64,000 bases of DNA from NCBI RefSeq assembly GCF_020216025.1, contig NZ_JAIWNC010000002.1:372001-436000 (forward strand), read 5' to 3'. This DNA comes from Jidongwangia harbinensis. Lineage in GTDB: Bacteria > Actinomycetota > Actinomycetes > Mycobacteriales > Micromonosporaceae. The notes beneath the pieces were generated by a model. It saw nothing but the letters and a program-made list of their open reading frames with translations. It was not told the origin of the DNA and searched no databases. This document shows, in pieces, positions 34,561-43,956 of the stretch. The position numbers and the translations under genes were made by a program. Within the stretch, counting starts at the first letter, position 1. Each line of letters starts with the position of its first letter.

Positions 34561-35979
34561 TCACGCTGGCTCCGCGGGGAGCACGCCGCGCCGGACCGCG
34601 TCCACCAGCCGGGCGTGGTCGCTCTCCACCTGGTCGGCGTACGCCCGGGCGAACCGGCACAGCGCCTCGTCGAGCTTGCCGCTGTTGCCCGCGTACCCGG
34701 CGATCATCGATGCTCCGCTGGTCCGGGCGTGGCTCTTGGCCAGCAGGTATCCGCAGATGCCGGCGTAGTCGGCCAGCGCTCCCGCGCTCATGTCCTCCAC
34801 CAGGATGGCGCCCTTCATGTCGCGGAACTGTCGCACGTAGAACTGCAGGTCGCCGACCGTGGTCCAGCCGAGCAACGGGTCGCTGACGGTCTGCAGGGCG
34901 TGCTGGTACTCGACCACCCGCTGGCCCTGGTGCCGGTGCCAGGCCGAGTCGCCGTGCAGGTGCGGTGCGATCACCGAGCGGCGGGCCTGCTTGAGTTGCA
35001 GGAACACCACGTCGTCGGGGCTGCTGCCCTCGCACAGCGCGACGTAGGCGCGCAGTCCGACCGAACCCACGCCCACCACCTTGTGTGCGATGTCGACGAT
35101 CCGGTACCCGGCCAGGATGCGGGCCCAGTGCGGTGGCAGCGTGCTGAGGTATCCGTCCAGCGCCTCGGCGAGTTGCTCGGCGTCGGCCGGGCTGGGCCGG
35201 GTGATCAGCGGCGGTTCCTCGATCAACCGGACCGACCCGTCGCGCTGCTCGGTGAACCGGGGCAGTGCCCGGTCGCTGGTGCGGCGGCGGGCCCGGCGGG
35301 CGGCGCGGTCGATCTCCTCGCGGAAACTGGCGCGGCTGGTGGCGGCGCGCAACCGGTCCACGTCCAGCCGGTCGAACGAGCGGGCCAGCAGCGGTTGCGC
35401 GGCGAGGTGGCCGATCTGCTCGCGGTACTCCTCGACGCAGTGCACGACGGCGTCGCCGCAGGCGGTCTCCCGGAAGCCGTTCTGCCGGCCCGCCACGTAC
35501 ACGCTGACCACCAGCCGGCGCAGGTCCCACTCCCACGGGCCGGGATGCGCCTCGTCGAAGTCGTTGAGGTCGAAGACCAGTTCCCGTTCCGGGGAGGCGT
35601 AGAAGCCGAAGTTGCCCAGGTGGGCGTCGCCGCAGATGACCGGCGTGATGCCGGTGGCCGGCAGACCGGCGAAGTCGTCCGCCATGACGCCGGCCGAGCC
35701 GCGCAGGAACGCGTACGGCGAGGCGGCCATCCGGCCCACCCGCACGGGTACGAGTTCCGGCACCCGCCCGGTGTGCGCGTCGGTGATCTGGCGTACCGGG
35801 TCGGCCCGGTCCGGTGGCGGCGACCAGGCGGCCAGGTCCGACCGGTGGGCGCGTTCGCGCAGCGAGCGGCCCAGTTCGTAGCGTTCGGCGCGCGGCGGGG
35901 CGGGCCGGCGCAGCGAGGCGAAGCGGTCGTCGCCGCGGGCGCCGACGCCGATGAGGCCGCGGGTGCTCGGTGCGTTCAT
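34561..35979 (-). CDS. DUF2252 family protein
   Basis: 472 residues from ATG 35979; a GTG one codon earlier is equally possible. Conserved family features include RMAASPYAFLRGSA near residue 85, GDAHLGNFGFY near 115, FDLNDFDEAHPGPWEWDL near 135, and C-terminal KQARRSVI and FYVRQFRDMKGA. The H-x-x-N and D-x-N-D motifs resemble the catalytic loop and metal site of kinase-like (choline/aminoglycoside kinase) folds, so a phosphotransferase activity is plausible; the family has no established function that I know of. No signal peptide. It is divergent from the LacI regulator but ~145 nt away from its start. Confidence 0.88.
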   Translation of the reverse strand: MNAPSTRGLIGVGARGDDRFASLRRPAPPRAERYELGRSLRERAHRSDLAAWSPPPDRADPVRQITDAHTGRVPELVPVRVGRMAASPYAFLRGSAGVMADDFAGLPATGITPVICGDAHLGNFGFYASPERELVFDLNDFDEAHPGPWEWDLRRLVVSVYVAGRQNGFRETACGDAVVHCVEEYREQIGHLAAQPLLARSFDRLDVDRLRAATSRASFREEIDRAARRARRRTSDRALPRFTEQRDGSVRLIEEPPLITRPSPADAEQLAEALDGYLSTLPPHWARILAGYRIVDIAHKVVGVGSVGLRAYVALCEGSSPDDVVFLQLKQARRSVIAPHLHGDSAWHRHQGQRVVEYQHALQTVSDPLLGWTTVGDLQFYVRQFRDMKGAILVEDMSAGALADYAGICGYLLAKSHARTSGASMIAGYAGNSGKLDEALCRFARAYADQVESDHARLVDAVRRGVLPAEPA

Positions 35980-36024
35980 CACCGCCGAGCCTACGTGCCG
36001 GACACGCTGATCTGCGCGCGGATG

Positions 36025-36052
36025 TTGACGCCGCCGCTGTTATCGCTAACAT
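36025..36052 (+). promoter_or_regulatory. Promoter and operator of the LacI-type arabinose regulator
   Basis: TTGACG (-35, 36025-36030), a 16-bp spacer and TAACAT (-10, 36047-36052). The operator TGTTATCGCTAACA (36038-36051) covers the spacer and the -10 box. It is the exact reverse complement of the operator before araB and sits 7 nt after the -35 box in both. This predicts negative autoregulation. Confidence 0.75.
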
Positions 36053-36124
36053 CAGGGGGTCGGGTTGCGGGGCCGGTCGACGCTAGTCTCTCCTCGAGGC
36101 CGAACACGAGGACGAGGTGCGTGA

Positions 36125-37138
36125 GTGGACATCAGGGGGTCCCGCAGCCCGGCGATGACGGACGTCGCGCGGCTCGCCGGTGTGTCGCACCAGACCGTGT
36201 CGAGAGTGCTCAACGGGCACCCGAACGTCAAGGAGCAGACCCGCCTGCGGGTGCGCGCCGCCATCGCGGAACTGGGCTACCGCCCCAACCGGGCGGCCCG
36301 GGCGCTGGTCACCGGCCGTTCCCAGCTGATCGGCATCGTCGCGCTCAACAGCACGCTGTACGGCCCCTCCTCGCTGCTCGCCGCGTTCGAGCAGGCGGCC
36401 GCGGAGGCGGGCTTCGCGGTGAGCGTGGGCAGCGTGGGCCGGCTCGACCGGGAGTCGATCGCCGGTGCCGTGGACCGGCACCTGGACCAGCGGGTCGCCG
36501 GCCTGGTGGTGATCGCGCCGGTGGCGTCGGCCGGCGAGGCGCTCGAGGAGATCGCGACCGGGGTGCCGCTGGTGACCATCGACGGTGATCCGCGGCGGGC
36601 GCACGCGCTGGTGACCGTCGATCAGGTGGCCGGGGCCCGGGCCGCGACCCGGCACCTGCTGCAGGCGGGACACCGTACGGTGTGGCACGTCTCCGGCCCG
36701 GCCGACTGGTACGACGCGGCCGGCCGGATCGAGGGCTGGCGCCAGGCGCTGGAGGAGGCGGGTGCCGAGGTGCCACCGCTGCTGCCGGCCGACTGGTCCG
36801 CCGCCGCCGGGTACGCCGCCGGTCAGATGCTGGCTCGGATGCCGGAGGTCACGGCGGTCTTCACGGCCAACGACCACCTCGCCCTCGGCCTGCTGCGCGC
36901 GCTCAGTGAACGCGGCCGCCGGGTGCCGCACGACCTGAGCGTGGTGGGCTTCGACGACGTACCCGAGGCGGCCTTCTTCATCCCGCCGCTGACCACCGTC
37001 CGGCCGGCCTTCGACGCGGTGGCCCAGGCGGGCCTTGATCTGCTGCTCGCCCAGATGGTCGACACGGCCGACCCGGACAACCGCATCGTCATCGCTCCGT
37101 CGCTGGTCAAGCGCGAAAGTGTGGCGCCGCCCCGATAG
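36125..37138 (+). CDS. LacI-family regulator of the arabinose locus
   Basis: 337 residues from GTG 36125, with GAGG 7 nt upstream. The N-terminal helix-turn-helix (residues ~11-60) reads MTDVARLAGVSHQTVSRVL, followed by the hinge helix RAARALVTGR. The sugar-binding domain of periplasmic-binding fold follows (~65-335), with VTVDQVAGARAATRHLL, DWSAAAGYAAGQMLA, VFTANDHLALGLLRAL and VVGFDDVPEA. It is placed just before araBDA and both units share a 15-bp operator, so it most likely represses araBDA and itself until an arabinose-related ligand binds (inference). It is a functional counterpart of AraR/AraC in this organism, but unrelated to GntR-type AraR or to AraC. Confidence 0.93.
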   Translation: MDIRGSRSPAMTDVARLAGVSHQTVSRVLNGHPNVKEQTRLRVRAAIAELGYRPNRAARALVTGRSQLIGIVALNSTLYGPSSLLAAFEQAAAEAGFAVSVGSVGRLDRESIAGAVDRHLDQRVAGLVVIAPVASAGEALEEIATGVPLVTIDGDPRRAHALVTVDQVAGARAATRHLLQAGHRTVWHVSGPADWYDAAGRIEGWRQALEEAGAEVPPLLPADWSAAAGYAAGQMLARMPEVTAVFTANDHLALGLLRALSERGRRVPHDLSVVGFDDVPEAAFFIPPLTTVRPAFDAVAQAGLDLLLAQMVDTADPDNRIVIAPSLVKRESVAPPR

Positions 37139-37198
37139 TCCGGACGGCCGGGTGGACCAGCCGTTTCGGCTACGTGTCGGCAATGTTGCCGCCAGCCG

Positions 37199-37226
37199 TT
37201 GACACTTCAAATGTTAGCGATAACAC
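37199..37226 (+). promoter_or_regulatory. araBDA promoter with LacI-type operator
   Basis: TTGACA (-35, 37199-37204), 16-bp spacer, TAACAC (-10, 37221-37226). The operator TGTTAGCGATAACA (37212-37225) is a near-palindrome (TGTTA-N4-TAACA) and with one flanking base shares 15 bp with the copy before the regulator gene. It overlies the -10 box, so binding should block RNA polymerase. Confidence 0.8.
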
Positions 37227-37268
37227 TCGACCGCACGCCGCTCGTCCGTCGCGGAAGGTGCATCCCCC

Positions 37269-38912
37269 ATGAGTGTTGGCAGTCCCACGTCGTACGTCAT
37301 CGGTGTCGACTTCGGCACGCTGTCCGGCCGCGCGGTCGTGGTCCGCGTCGCCGACGGCGCCGAACTCGGCTCGGCGGTGTACGAGTACCCACACGCGGTG
37401 CTGACCGAAACGTTGCCGGACGGCACCCGCCTGGGTCACGACTGGGCGCTCCAGGTGCCGGGCGACTACGTCGGGGTGTTGCGCAACGCGGTACCGGAAG
37501 CGGTGCGCGCGGCCGGCGTCGACCCGGCCGACGTGGTCGGCATCGGCACCGACTTCACCGCCTGCACGATGGTGCCCACCCGGGCCGACGGTACCCCGCT
37601 CAGCGAGCTGGACGAGTTCCGCGGCCGGCCGCACGCGTACGTCAAGCTCTGGAAGCACCACGCGGCCCAGCCGCACGCCGACCGGATCAACCACCTCGCG
37701 GCCAAGCGCAACGAGCCCTGGCTGCCCCGCTACGGCGGGCTGATCTCCTCCGAGTGGGAGTTCGCCAAGGCGTTGCAGGTGCTCGAGGAGGACCCCGAGG
37801 TCTACGCCGCGACGGAGCGCTGGGTCGAGGCCGCCGACTGGATCGTCTGGCAGCTCACCGGCGCCTACGTCCGCAACGCCTGCACGGCCGGTTACAAGGG
37901 CATCCGCCAGGACGGCCGGTACCCGTCGCCGGAGTTCCTCGGCGAACTGAACCCGGACTTCGCCGACTTCGTCCGGACCAAGCTGGATCAGCCGATCGGG
38001 CAACTGGGCGACGCCGCCGGGCGGTTGCGTGCCGAGGCCGCGGCCTGGACCGGCCTGCCCGAGGGCATCGCGGTCGCGGTCGGCAACGTCGACGCGCACG
38101 TCACCAACGCCGCCGCGCAGGCCCTCGAGCCGGGGCAGATGGTCGCCATCATGGGCACCTCGACCTGCCACGTGATGAACGGCGACGAGGTGCGCGACGT
38201 ACCCGGGATGTGCGGCGTGGTGGACGGCGGCATCGTCGCCGGCCTGTGGGGCTACGAGGCCGGGCAGAGCGGGGTGGGCGACATCTTCGGCCACTACGTC
38301 GCCCGGCTCGGCGGCGAGCACACCCATGAACGGCTCACCGAACTGGCCGCCCGGCAGCGCCCGGGCGAACACGGCCTGCTGGCGCTGGACTGGCACAGCG
38401 GCAACCGTTCCGTGCTGGTCGACCACGAGCTGTCCGGGCTGCTGGTGGGGGAGACGCTGGCGACCCGGCCGGAGGACGTCTACCGGGCGCTGATCGAGGC
38501 GACTGCGTACGGCACCCGCACCATCGTGGAGACGTTCACCGCGGCCGGCGTGCCGGTGCGGGAGTTCGTCGTGGCCGGTGGCCTGATGAAGAACCCGTTG
38601 GTCATGCAGATCTACGCGGACGTGCTGCGGATGCCGTTGTCGGTGATCGGGTCCGACCAGGGGCCGGCGCTGGGCTCGGCGATCCATGCGGCGGCCGCCG
38701 CCGGTGCGTACCCCGACGTGCGGTCCGCCGCCGCGGCGATGGGCCGCAAGCGGGAGGCGGTGTACCGGCCGGATCCGGACGCGGCCGCGGTCTACGACGA
38801 ACTGTTCGCCGAGTACACCAAGCTGCACGACTACTTCGGCCGGGGCGGCAACAAGGTGATGCGTACGCTGCGGGCGATCCAGCGCCGGGTCGCCGGGACC
38901 GGTGCCGCGTGA
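37269..38912 (+). CDS. araB: L-ribulokinase
   Basis: 547 residues, the usual AraB length. FGGY carbohydrate-kinase fold: N-terminal phosphate loop GVDFGTLSGR (~12-21), GIGTDFTACTMVP, KLWKHHAAQ, second-domain MGTSTCHVMNG and GGIVAGLWGYEAGQS, and C-terminal FVVAGGLMKNPLVMQIYADVL. It phosphorylates L-ribulose to L-ribulose 5-phosphate with ATP in the cytoplasm, the second step of L-arabinose breakdown. It is first in araB-araD-araA behind a repressed promoter; its stop overlaps the araD start. Confidence 0.96.
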   Translation: MSVGSPTSYVIGVDFGTLSGRAVVVRVADGAELGSAVYEYPHAVLTETLPDGTRLGHDWALQVPGDYVGVLRNAVPEAVRAAGVDPADVVGIGTDFTACTMVPTRADGTPLSELDEFRGRPHAYVKLWKHHAAQPHADRINHLAAKRNEPWLPRYGGLISSEWEFAKALQVLEEDPEVYAATERWVEAADWIVWQLTGAYVRNACTAGYKGIRQDGRYPSPEFLGELNPDFADFVRTKLDQPIGQLGDAAGRLRAEAAAWTGLPEGIAVAVGNVDAHVTNAAAQALEPGQMVAIMGTSTCHVMNGDEVRDVPGMCGVVDGGIVAGLWGYEAGQSGVGDIFGHYVARLGGEHTHERLTELAARQRPGEHGLLALDWHSGNRSVLVDHELSGLLVGETLATRPEDVYRALIEATAYGTRTIVETFTAAGVPVREFVVAGGLMKNPLVMQIYADVLRMPLSVIGSDQGPALGSAIHAAAAAGAYPDVRSAAAAMGRKREAVYRPDPDAAAVYDELFAEYTKLHDYFGRGGNKVMRTLRAIQRRVAGTGAA

Positions 38913-39595
38913 GTCTGCTGGGGGCGGTCCGGGACACCGTCGAACAGCTGCGCCGGCAGGTCGCCGACCTGCACGCCGAACTGCCCCGCAACGCGCTCGT
39001 GGTGTGGACCGCGGGCAATGTCTCGGCCCGGGTGCCCGGCGCCGACCTGTTGGTGATCAAGCCGTCCGGGGTCAGCTACGACGAGATCACCCCGGAGAAG
39101 ATGGTGGTCACCGACTTCGACGCGAACCTGGTCGACGGCGAGCTGCTGCCGTCCAGCGACACCGCGGCGCACGCCTACGTCTACCGGCACATGCCGGCGG
39201 TCGGCGGCGTGGTGCACACCCACTCCACCTACGCCACCGCGTGGTCCGCGCGGGGCGAGGCGATCCCATGTGTCCTCACCATGATCGCCGACGAGTTCGG
39301 CGGCGAGATCCCGGTCGGCCCGTTCGCGCTGATCGGCGACGACTCCATCGGCCGCGGCATCGTCGAGACGCTGCGGCACCACCGCTCGCCGGCGGTGCTG
39401 ATGCGCAATCACGGGCCGTTCACGGTCGGCAGGGACGCCCGCGCCGCCGTCAAGGCCGCGGTGCTCTGCGAGGACGTCGCCCGTACCGTGCACATTGCGC
39501 GCCAGCTCGGTGAGCCGGTCGCGATCGACCGGGCGGACGTCGACTCCCTCTACGCCCGCTACCAGAACGTCTACGGACAGGAGCCCACACAGTGA
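38909..39595 (+). CDS. araD: L-ribulose-5-phosphate 4-epimerase
   Basis: 228 residues from GTG 38909 (GTGA overlap with araB). Class II aldolase/adducin fold: [24 protein letters not shown], the zinc-binding [10 protein letters not shown] (two His), and [11 protein letters not shown]. The catalytic C-terminal tyrosine lies in [11 protein letters not shown]. It interconverts L-ribulose 5-phosphate and D-xylulose 5-phosphate, feeding the pentose phosphate pathway. Length and motifs match AraD rather than the rhamnulose- or fuculose-phosphate aldolases. The stop overlaps the araA start. Confidence 0.95.
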   Translation: MSLLGAVRDTVEQLRRQVADLHAELPRNALVVWTAGNVSARVPGADLLVIKPSGVSYDEITPEKMVVTDFDANLVDGELLPSSDTAAHAYVYRHMPAVGGVVHTHSTYATAWSARGEAIPCVLTMIADEFGGEIPVGPFALIGDDSIGRGIVETLRHHRSPAVLMRNHGPFTVGRDARAAVKAAVLCEDVARTVHIARQLGEPVAIDRADVDSLYARYQNVYGQEPTQ

Positions 39596-41079
39596 AGCCG
39601 CAGATCTGGTTCCTGACCGGCAGTCAGCACCTGTACGGCCCGGAGACCCTCGACCAGGTCGCCGCCCAGTCGGGGCAGATCCAGCAGACCCTGACGGCCG
39701 GCGGGCTCAGCGCGGAGCTGATCGGCAAGCCGGTGCTGACCGACTCCGCCGCGATCCGGGACGTGATGCTCGCGGCCAACGCCGACCCGGCCTGCATCGG
39801 GGTGGTGGCCTGGATGCACACGTTCTCCCCGGCCAAGATGTGGATCACCGGCCTGGACGCGCTGCGCAAGCCGCTGCTGCACCTGCACACCCAGCTCAAC
39901 GCGTCGCTGCCGTGGGCGTCCATCGACATGGACTTCATGAACCTGAACCAGGCCGCGCACGGCGACCGGGAGTTCGGCTACATCCAGTCCCGGCTCGGCG
40001 TGGCCCGCAAGACGGTGGCCGGGCACACCTCCGACCCGGAGGTGGTCCGCCGGATCGACGGATGGATCCGGGCCGCCACCGGCGCGCAGCACCTGCGCAC
40101 GCTCAAGCTGGCCCGGTTCGGCGACAACATGCGCGACGTCGCGGTCACCGAGGGGGACAAGGTCGAGGCGGAGCTGCGGTTCGGCGTCTCGGTCAACACG
40201 TACGGCGTGAACGACCTGGTCGCGGTCGTCGACGCGGCGGACGACGCCGCGGTGGACGCGCTGGTCGGCGAGTACGCCGACGCCTACGAACTGGCGCCGG
40301 AACTGCGCAAGGACGGCGCCCGGCACGATGCGCTGCGCTACGCCGCGCGGATCGAGGCCGGCCTGCGGCAGTTCCTCACCGAGGGCGGCTTCGGCGCCTT
40401 CACCACGAACTTCGAGGACCTCGGCGGGCTGCGGCAGCTGCCCGGCCTGGCCGTGCAGCGGCTGATGGCCGACGGCTACGGCTTCGGCGGCGAGGGGGAC
40501 TGGAAGACGTCCGCGTTGCTCGCGGCGGTCAAGGCCATGGGTACGGGGACCGGCCGGGGTACCTCGTTCATGGAGGACTACACGTATCACTTCGGGCCGG
40601 GCGAGCCGAAGATCCTGGGCGCGCACATGCTGGAGGTCTGCCCCAGCATCGCCGCCGCACGACCGTCCTGCGAGATCCATCCGCTGGGCATCGGCAACCG
40701 GGAGGACCCGGTGCGCCTGGTCTTCGACGCCGGTGCCGGTCCGGCCGTGGTGATCGGCATGGCGGACATGGGGGACCGGTTCCGGCTGGTCGCCAACACC
40801 GTCGAGGTGACGCCGCCGGACGAGCCGCTGCCGAACCTGCCGGTCGCCCGGGCGGTCTGGAAACCGGCGCCGTCGCTCTCCACGTCGGCGGAGTCCTGGC
40901 TGACCGCGGGCGGGCCGCACCACACCGTGCTCACCCAGGCGGTGGGGGTGGAGCCGCTGCGCGACTTCGCCCAGATGGTGCAGACCGAACTCCTGGTCAT
41001 CGACGAGAACACCACCACGCACGATTTCGCCGATCGGGTGCGCTGGAACCAGGCGTACTACCGACAGTTCCCGAGGTAG
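39592..41079 (+). CDS. araA: L-arabinose isomerase
   Basis: 495 residues from GTG 39592. Starts [17 protein letters not shown], the canonical AraA opening. The metal/active-site residues expected from the family are visible in [13 protein letters not shown] (Glu), FMEDYTYHF (Glu), [12 protein letters not shown] (His) and GGPHHTVLT (His). It converts L-arabinose to L-ribulose, with Mn2+ as usual cofactor. It is the last gene of araBDA; the sugar importer starts 132 nt later, apparently behind its own promoter. Confidence 0.97.
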   Translation: MKPQIWFLTGSQHLYGPETLDQVAAQSGQIQQTLTAGGLSAELIGKPVLTDSAAIRDVMLAANADPACIGVVAWMHTFSPAKMWITGLDALRKPLLHLHTQLNASLPWASIDMDFMNLNQAAHGDREFGYIQSRLGVARKTVAGHTSDPEVVRRIDGWIRAATGAQHLRTLKLARFGDNMRDVAVTEGDKVEAELRFGVSVNTYGVNDLVAVVDAADDAAVDALVGEYADAYELAPELRKDGARHDALRYAARIEAGLRQFLTEGGFGAFTTNFEDLGGLRQLPGLAVQRLMADGYGFGGEGDWKTSALLAAVKAMGTGTGRGTSFMEDYTYHFGPGEPKILGAHMLEVCPSIAAARPSCEIHPLGIGNREDPVRLVFDAGAGPAVVIGMADMGDRFRLVANTVEVTPPDEPLPNLPVARAVWKPAPSLSTSAESWLTAGGPHHTVLTQAVGVEPLRDFAQMVQTELLVIDENTTTHDFADRVRWNQAYYRQFPR

Positions 41080-41211
41080 TTCAAGGGCGTTGCTGTTTGT
41101 AACGCACTCCTAACAACACTGTCTGAAATTGTTTACTTCTGAGCGTACGCGCGGGAAAGTTGCGCCGTCGTGCGCGTCATTGGGGACCCTCACCATCGCA
41201 AGGAGAGAACG
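41080..41211 (+). promoter_or_regulatory. Probable promoter region of the sugar ABC importer
   Basis: The 132 nt between araA and the binding-protein gene are much more AT-rich than their surroundings, particularly 41090-41140. They include TAACAA (41111-41116) and several TGTT/AACA half-site-like elements, but not the 14-bp operator found before araB and its regulator. AAGGAGAG ends about 5 nt before the ATG. No terminator hairpin was seen after araA. Confidence 0.45.
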
Positions 41212-42345
41212 ATGAAGTTGACGAGGTTCGCGTCAGTGGCTGCGGCCGCGACGCTGACGGTGGCTCTGGGCGCCTGTGGCTCGGCCGAGAAGACCGCCGA
41301 CAAGGAAGGTGCCGGTGCGGCCGACAACGCCGGTGCGCTGATCGGCGTGACCATGCCGACGCGTTCCTCCGAGCGGTGGATCGGTGACGGCGACAACCTG
41401 AAGAAGCAGCTCGAGGCCAAGGGCTACAAGGTCGACCTGCAGTACGCCGAGGACGACATCCCGACCCAGGTGAACCAGCTGGACAACCAGATCACCCGGG
41501 GCGCCAAGCTGCTCATCATCGCGTCGATCGACGGCACGGCGATCACCACGCAGCTGCAGAGCGCCAAGGAGAACAACATCCCGGTCATCGCCTACGACCG
41601 GCTGATCCGGGACAGCCCGAACGTGGACTACTACGCCACCTTCGACAACTTCAAGGTCGGTGTGCAGCAGGCGACCTCGCTGCTCGTCGGCCTGAAGCTG
41701 CTCAAGGAGGACGGCACCACCAAGGGTGACGCCAAGGGTCCGTTCAACATCGAGCTGTTCGCCGGCTCGCCGGACGACAACAACGCCACCTTCTTCTTCA
41801 ACGGCGCGATGTCGGTGCTGAAGCCCTACATCGACAACAAGACCCTGGTGGTCAAGAGCGGCCAGACCGACTTCAAGCGGGTCGCGATTCTGCGGTGGAA
41901 GCCGGCCGTCGCCCAGGACCGCATGGAGAACCTGCTGACCTCGACCTACAAGGGCGGCGCCAAGGTCGACGGCGTGCTCTCGCCGTACGACGGCCTGAGC
42001 ATCGGCATCCTCTCCGCGCTGAAGAGCAACGGCTACGGCACCGCCGGTCAGCCGTACCCGGTCGTCACCGGCCAGGACGCCGAGGCCGCCTCGGTCAAGT
42101 CGATCATCGCCGGTGAGCAGTTCGCCACCATCTACAAGGACACCCGCAAGCTGGCGGACACCACGGTGCAGATGGCGGACGCGGTGCTCAAGGGCCAGAA
42201 GCCGACGACGAACAACGACAAGGACTACGACAACGGCGTGAAGGTCGTCCCGGCCCAGCTGCTGGACTCGGTGATCGTCTACAAGAGCAACTACAAGAAG
42301 GAGCTCGTCGACTCGGGCTACTACCAGGAGTCGGACCTGAAGTAA
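41212..42345 (+). CDS. Sugar ABC transporter substrate-binding lipoprotein (ChvE-like)
   Basis: 377 residues from ATG 41212. Lipobox VALGAC with Cys22. Periplasmic-binding-protein type 1 fold (~50-375): [86 protein letters not shown]. These strings are typical of ChvE/multiple-monosaccharide binding proteins, which bind arabinose, galactose, xylose and glucose. The genes following encode the matching ATPase and permease, and araBDA precedes, so L-arabinose is the best-supported ligand. A close paralogue without transporter genes lies at 59900-60991. Confidence 0.95.
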   Translation: MKLTRFASVAAAATLTVALGACGSAEKTADKEGAGAADNAGALIGVTMPTRSSERWIGDGDNLKKQLEAKGYKVDLQYAEDDIPTQVNQLDNQITRGAKLLIIASIDGTAITTQLQSAKENNIPVIAYDRLIRDSPNVDYYATFDNFKVGVQQATSLLVGLKLLKEDGTTKGDAKGPFNIELFAGSPDDNNATFFFNGAMSVLKPYIDNKTLVVKSGQTDFKRVAILRWKPAVAQDRMENLLTSTYKGGAKVDGVLSPYDGLSIGILSALKSNGYGTAGQPYPVVTGQDAEAASVKSIIAGEQFATIYKDTRKLADTTVQMADAVLKGQKPTTNNDKDYDNGVKVVPAQLLDSVIVYKSNYKKELVDSGYYQESDLK

Positions 42346-42352
42346 CGCCACT

Positions 42353-42389
42353 CCGGTGCCCGTCGCTGAGCCTCAGCGGCGGGCACCGG
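42353..42389 (+). other. Long hairpin between binding-protein and ATPase genes
   Basis: Arms 42353-42370 and 42372-42389 are complementary over 18 positions with one G-T pair; in practice a 15-16-bp stem with a 5-nt loop. It lies 8 nt past the binding-protein stop and 31 nt before the ATPase start. No T-run follows. Such intercistronic hairpins typically stabilise the upstream mRNA or partly terminate, giving excess binding protein over membrane components. Confidence 0.7.
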
Positions 42390-42420
42390 TCCTTCTCCGT
42401 GCCGACCCTGGGGGATGAGC

Positions 42421-43950
42421 ATGAGCGACACCATCCTGCGCATGCAGGACATCACCAAGACGTTTCCCGGGGTCAAGGCGCTCCAGGACGTCAACCTGTC
42501 GGTGACCCGCGGCGAGATCCACGCGATCTGCGGTGAGAACGGCGCCGGCAAGTCCACGCTGATGAAGGTGCTGTCCGGGGTCTACCCGCACGGCTCCTAC
42601 GACGGCGAGATCACCTTCGAGGGCGAGGAGTGCCGGTTCTCCGGCATCCGCGACAGCGAGCACCGCGGCATCGTCATCATCCACCAGGAGCTGGCGCTGG
42701 CCCCGCAGCTCTCCATCGCCGAGAACATCTTCCTCGGCAACGAGCAGGCCACCCGCGGGCTGATCGACTGGAACCGCACCAACCACGCCGCCGGTGAGCT
42801 GTTGCGCCGGGTCGGCCTGCACGAGAGCCCGGTGACCCCGATCCTCGATCTGGGTGTCGGCAAGCAGCAGCTGGTCGAGATCGCCAAGGCGCTCTCCAAG
42901 AGGGTCAAGCTGCTCATCCTGGACGAGCCGACCGCGGCGCTCAACGACGAGGACTCGTCCCATCTGCTCGGCCTGCTCCGTGGGCTGCGGGACGAGGGCA
43001 TCACCTGCGTGATCATCTCGCACAAGCTGAACGAGGTCATGGCCATCGCCGACCGGGTGACGATCCTGCGCGACGGCCGCACGATCAGCACCATGGACCT
43101 GCAGGCCGACGAGGTCACCGAAGACAAGATCATCTCCGGGATGGTCGGCCGGGACCTCGACCACCGCTACCCGCCGCACTCCTCGCACGTGGGCGAGGAG
43201 GTGCTGCGGATCGAGGACTGGACCGTGCACAGCCCCACCCAGCACGGCCGGGTGGTGGTCAGCAACGCCAACCTGACCCTGCGCCGCGGCGAGATCGTCG
43301 GGCTGGCCGGGCTGATGGGCGCCGGCCGTACCGAGCTGGCGATGAGCGTCTTCGGCCGCTCGTACGGCACCGGCATCTCCGGGCGGCTGATCAAGGACGG
43401 CCAGGAGATCCACCTGCGCTCGGTGCGCGACGCGATCAAGCACGGCATCGCGTACGCGACGGAGGACCGCAAGCGGTACGGCCTGAACCTGATCGAGGAC
43501 ATCAAGCGCAACATCTCCGCGGCCGCCCTGGGCAAGCTCGCGAAGCGCGGCTGGGTGGACGAGAACGAGGAGTTCAAGACCGCCAACGGGTTCCGGGACA
43601 GCATGAACATCAAGGCGCCCAGCGTGCTGAGCGTCACCGGCAAGCTCTCCGGCGGGAACCAGCAGAAGGTCGTGCTGTCCAAGTGGATCTTCACGAATCC
43701 GGACGTGCTGATCCTGGACGAGCCCACCCGGGGCATCGACGTCGGCGCCAAGTACGAGATCTATACGATCATCAACCGGCTCGCGGACGAGGGTAAGGCG
43801 GTGCTGGTCATCTCCTCCGAGCTGCCCGAGCTGCTGGGCATCTGCGACCGGATCTACACGCTCTCGGCGGGCCGGATCACCGGTGAGGTGGCCCGCGCCG
43901 AGGCCACCCAGGAGAACCTGATGACGCTGATGACCAAGGGAACGGAGTAA
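42421..43950 (+). CDS. Sugar ABC transporter ATPase with two nucleotide-binding domains (GguA/MmsA-like)
   Basis: 509 residues from ATG 42421, preceded by GGGGG at 42410-42414; an ATG at 42415 abuts that purine run and is less likely. NBD1 (~5-245) has Walker [10 protein letters not shown], signature-like LGVGKQQL, Walker [15 protein letters not shown]2 (~260-505) has the usual degenerate Walker [11 protein letters not shown], signature LSGGNQQK and Walker [14 protein letters not shown]. This is the tandem ATPase class of ribose/xylose/multiple-monosaccharide importers. It couples ATP hydrolysis to the permease encoded 6 nt downstream. Confidence 0.96.
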   Translation: MSDTILRMQDITKTFPGVKALQDVNLSVTRGEIHAICGENGAGKSTLMKVLSGVYPHGSYDGEITFEGEECRFSGIRDSEHRGIVIIHQELALAPQLSIAENIFLGNEQATRGLIDWNRTNHAAGELLRRVGLHESPVTPILDLGVGKQQLVEIAKALSKRVKLLILDEPTAALNDEDSSHLLGLLRGLRDEGITCVIISHKLNEVMAIADRVTILRDGRTISTMDLQADEVTEDKIISGMVGRDLDHRYPPHSSHVGEEVLRIEDWTVHSPTQHGRVVVSNANLTLRRGEIVGLAGLMGAGRTELAMSVFGRSYGTGISGRLIKDGQEIHLRSVRDAIKHGIAYATEDRKRYGLNLIEDIKRNISAAALGKLAKRGWVDENEEFKTANGFRDSMNIKAPSVLSVTGKLSGGNQQKVVLSKWIFTNPDVLILDEPTRGIDVGAKYEIYTIINRLADEGKAVLVISSELPELLGICDRIYTLSAGRITGEVARAEATQENLMTLMTKGTE

Positions 43951-43956
43951 CCCGCG

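Noticed and set aside
34499..34570. Direct repeat of GCTCACGCTGG flanking the PPOX/DUF2252 junction
   Set aside because: Two 11-bp copies 60 bp apart, one of them at a start codon; no inverted repeats, target duplication or transposase, so no mobile element is inferred.
41090..41125. Possible arabinose-repressor operator before the sugar importer
   Set aside because: Half-site-like TGTT and TAACA strings occur, but not at the spacing of the two confirmed-looking operators, so no site is claimed.
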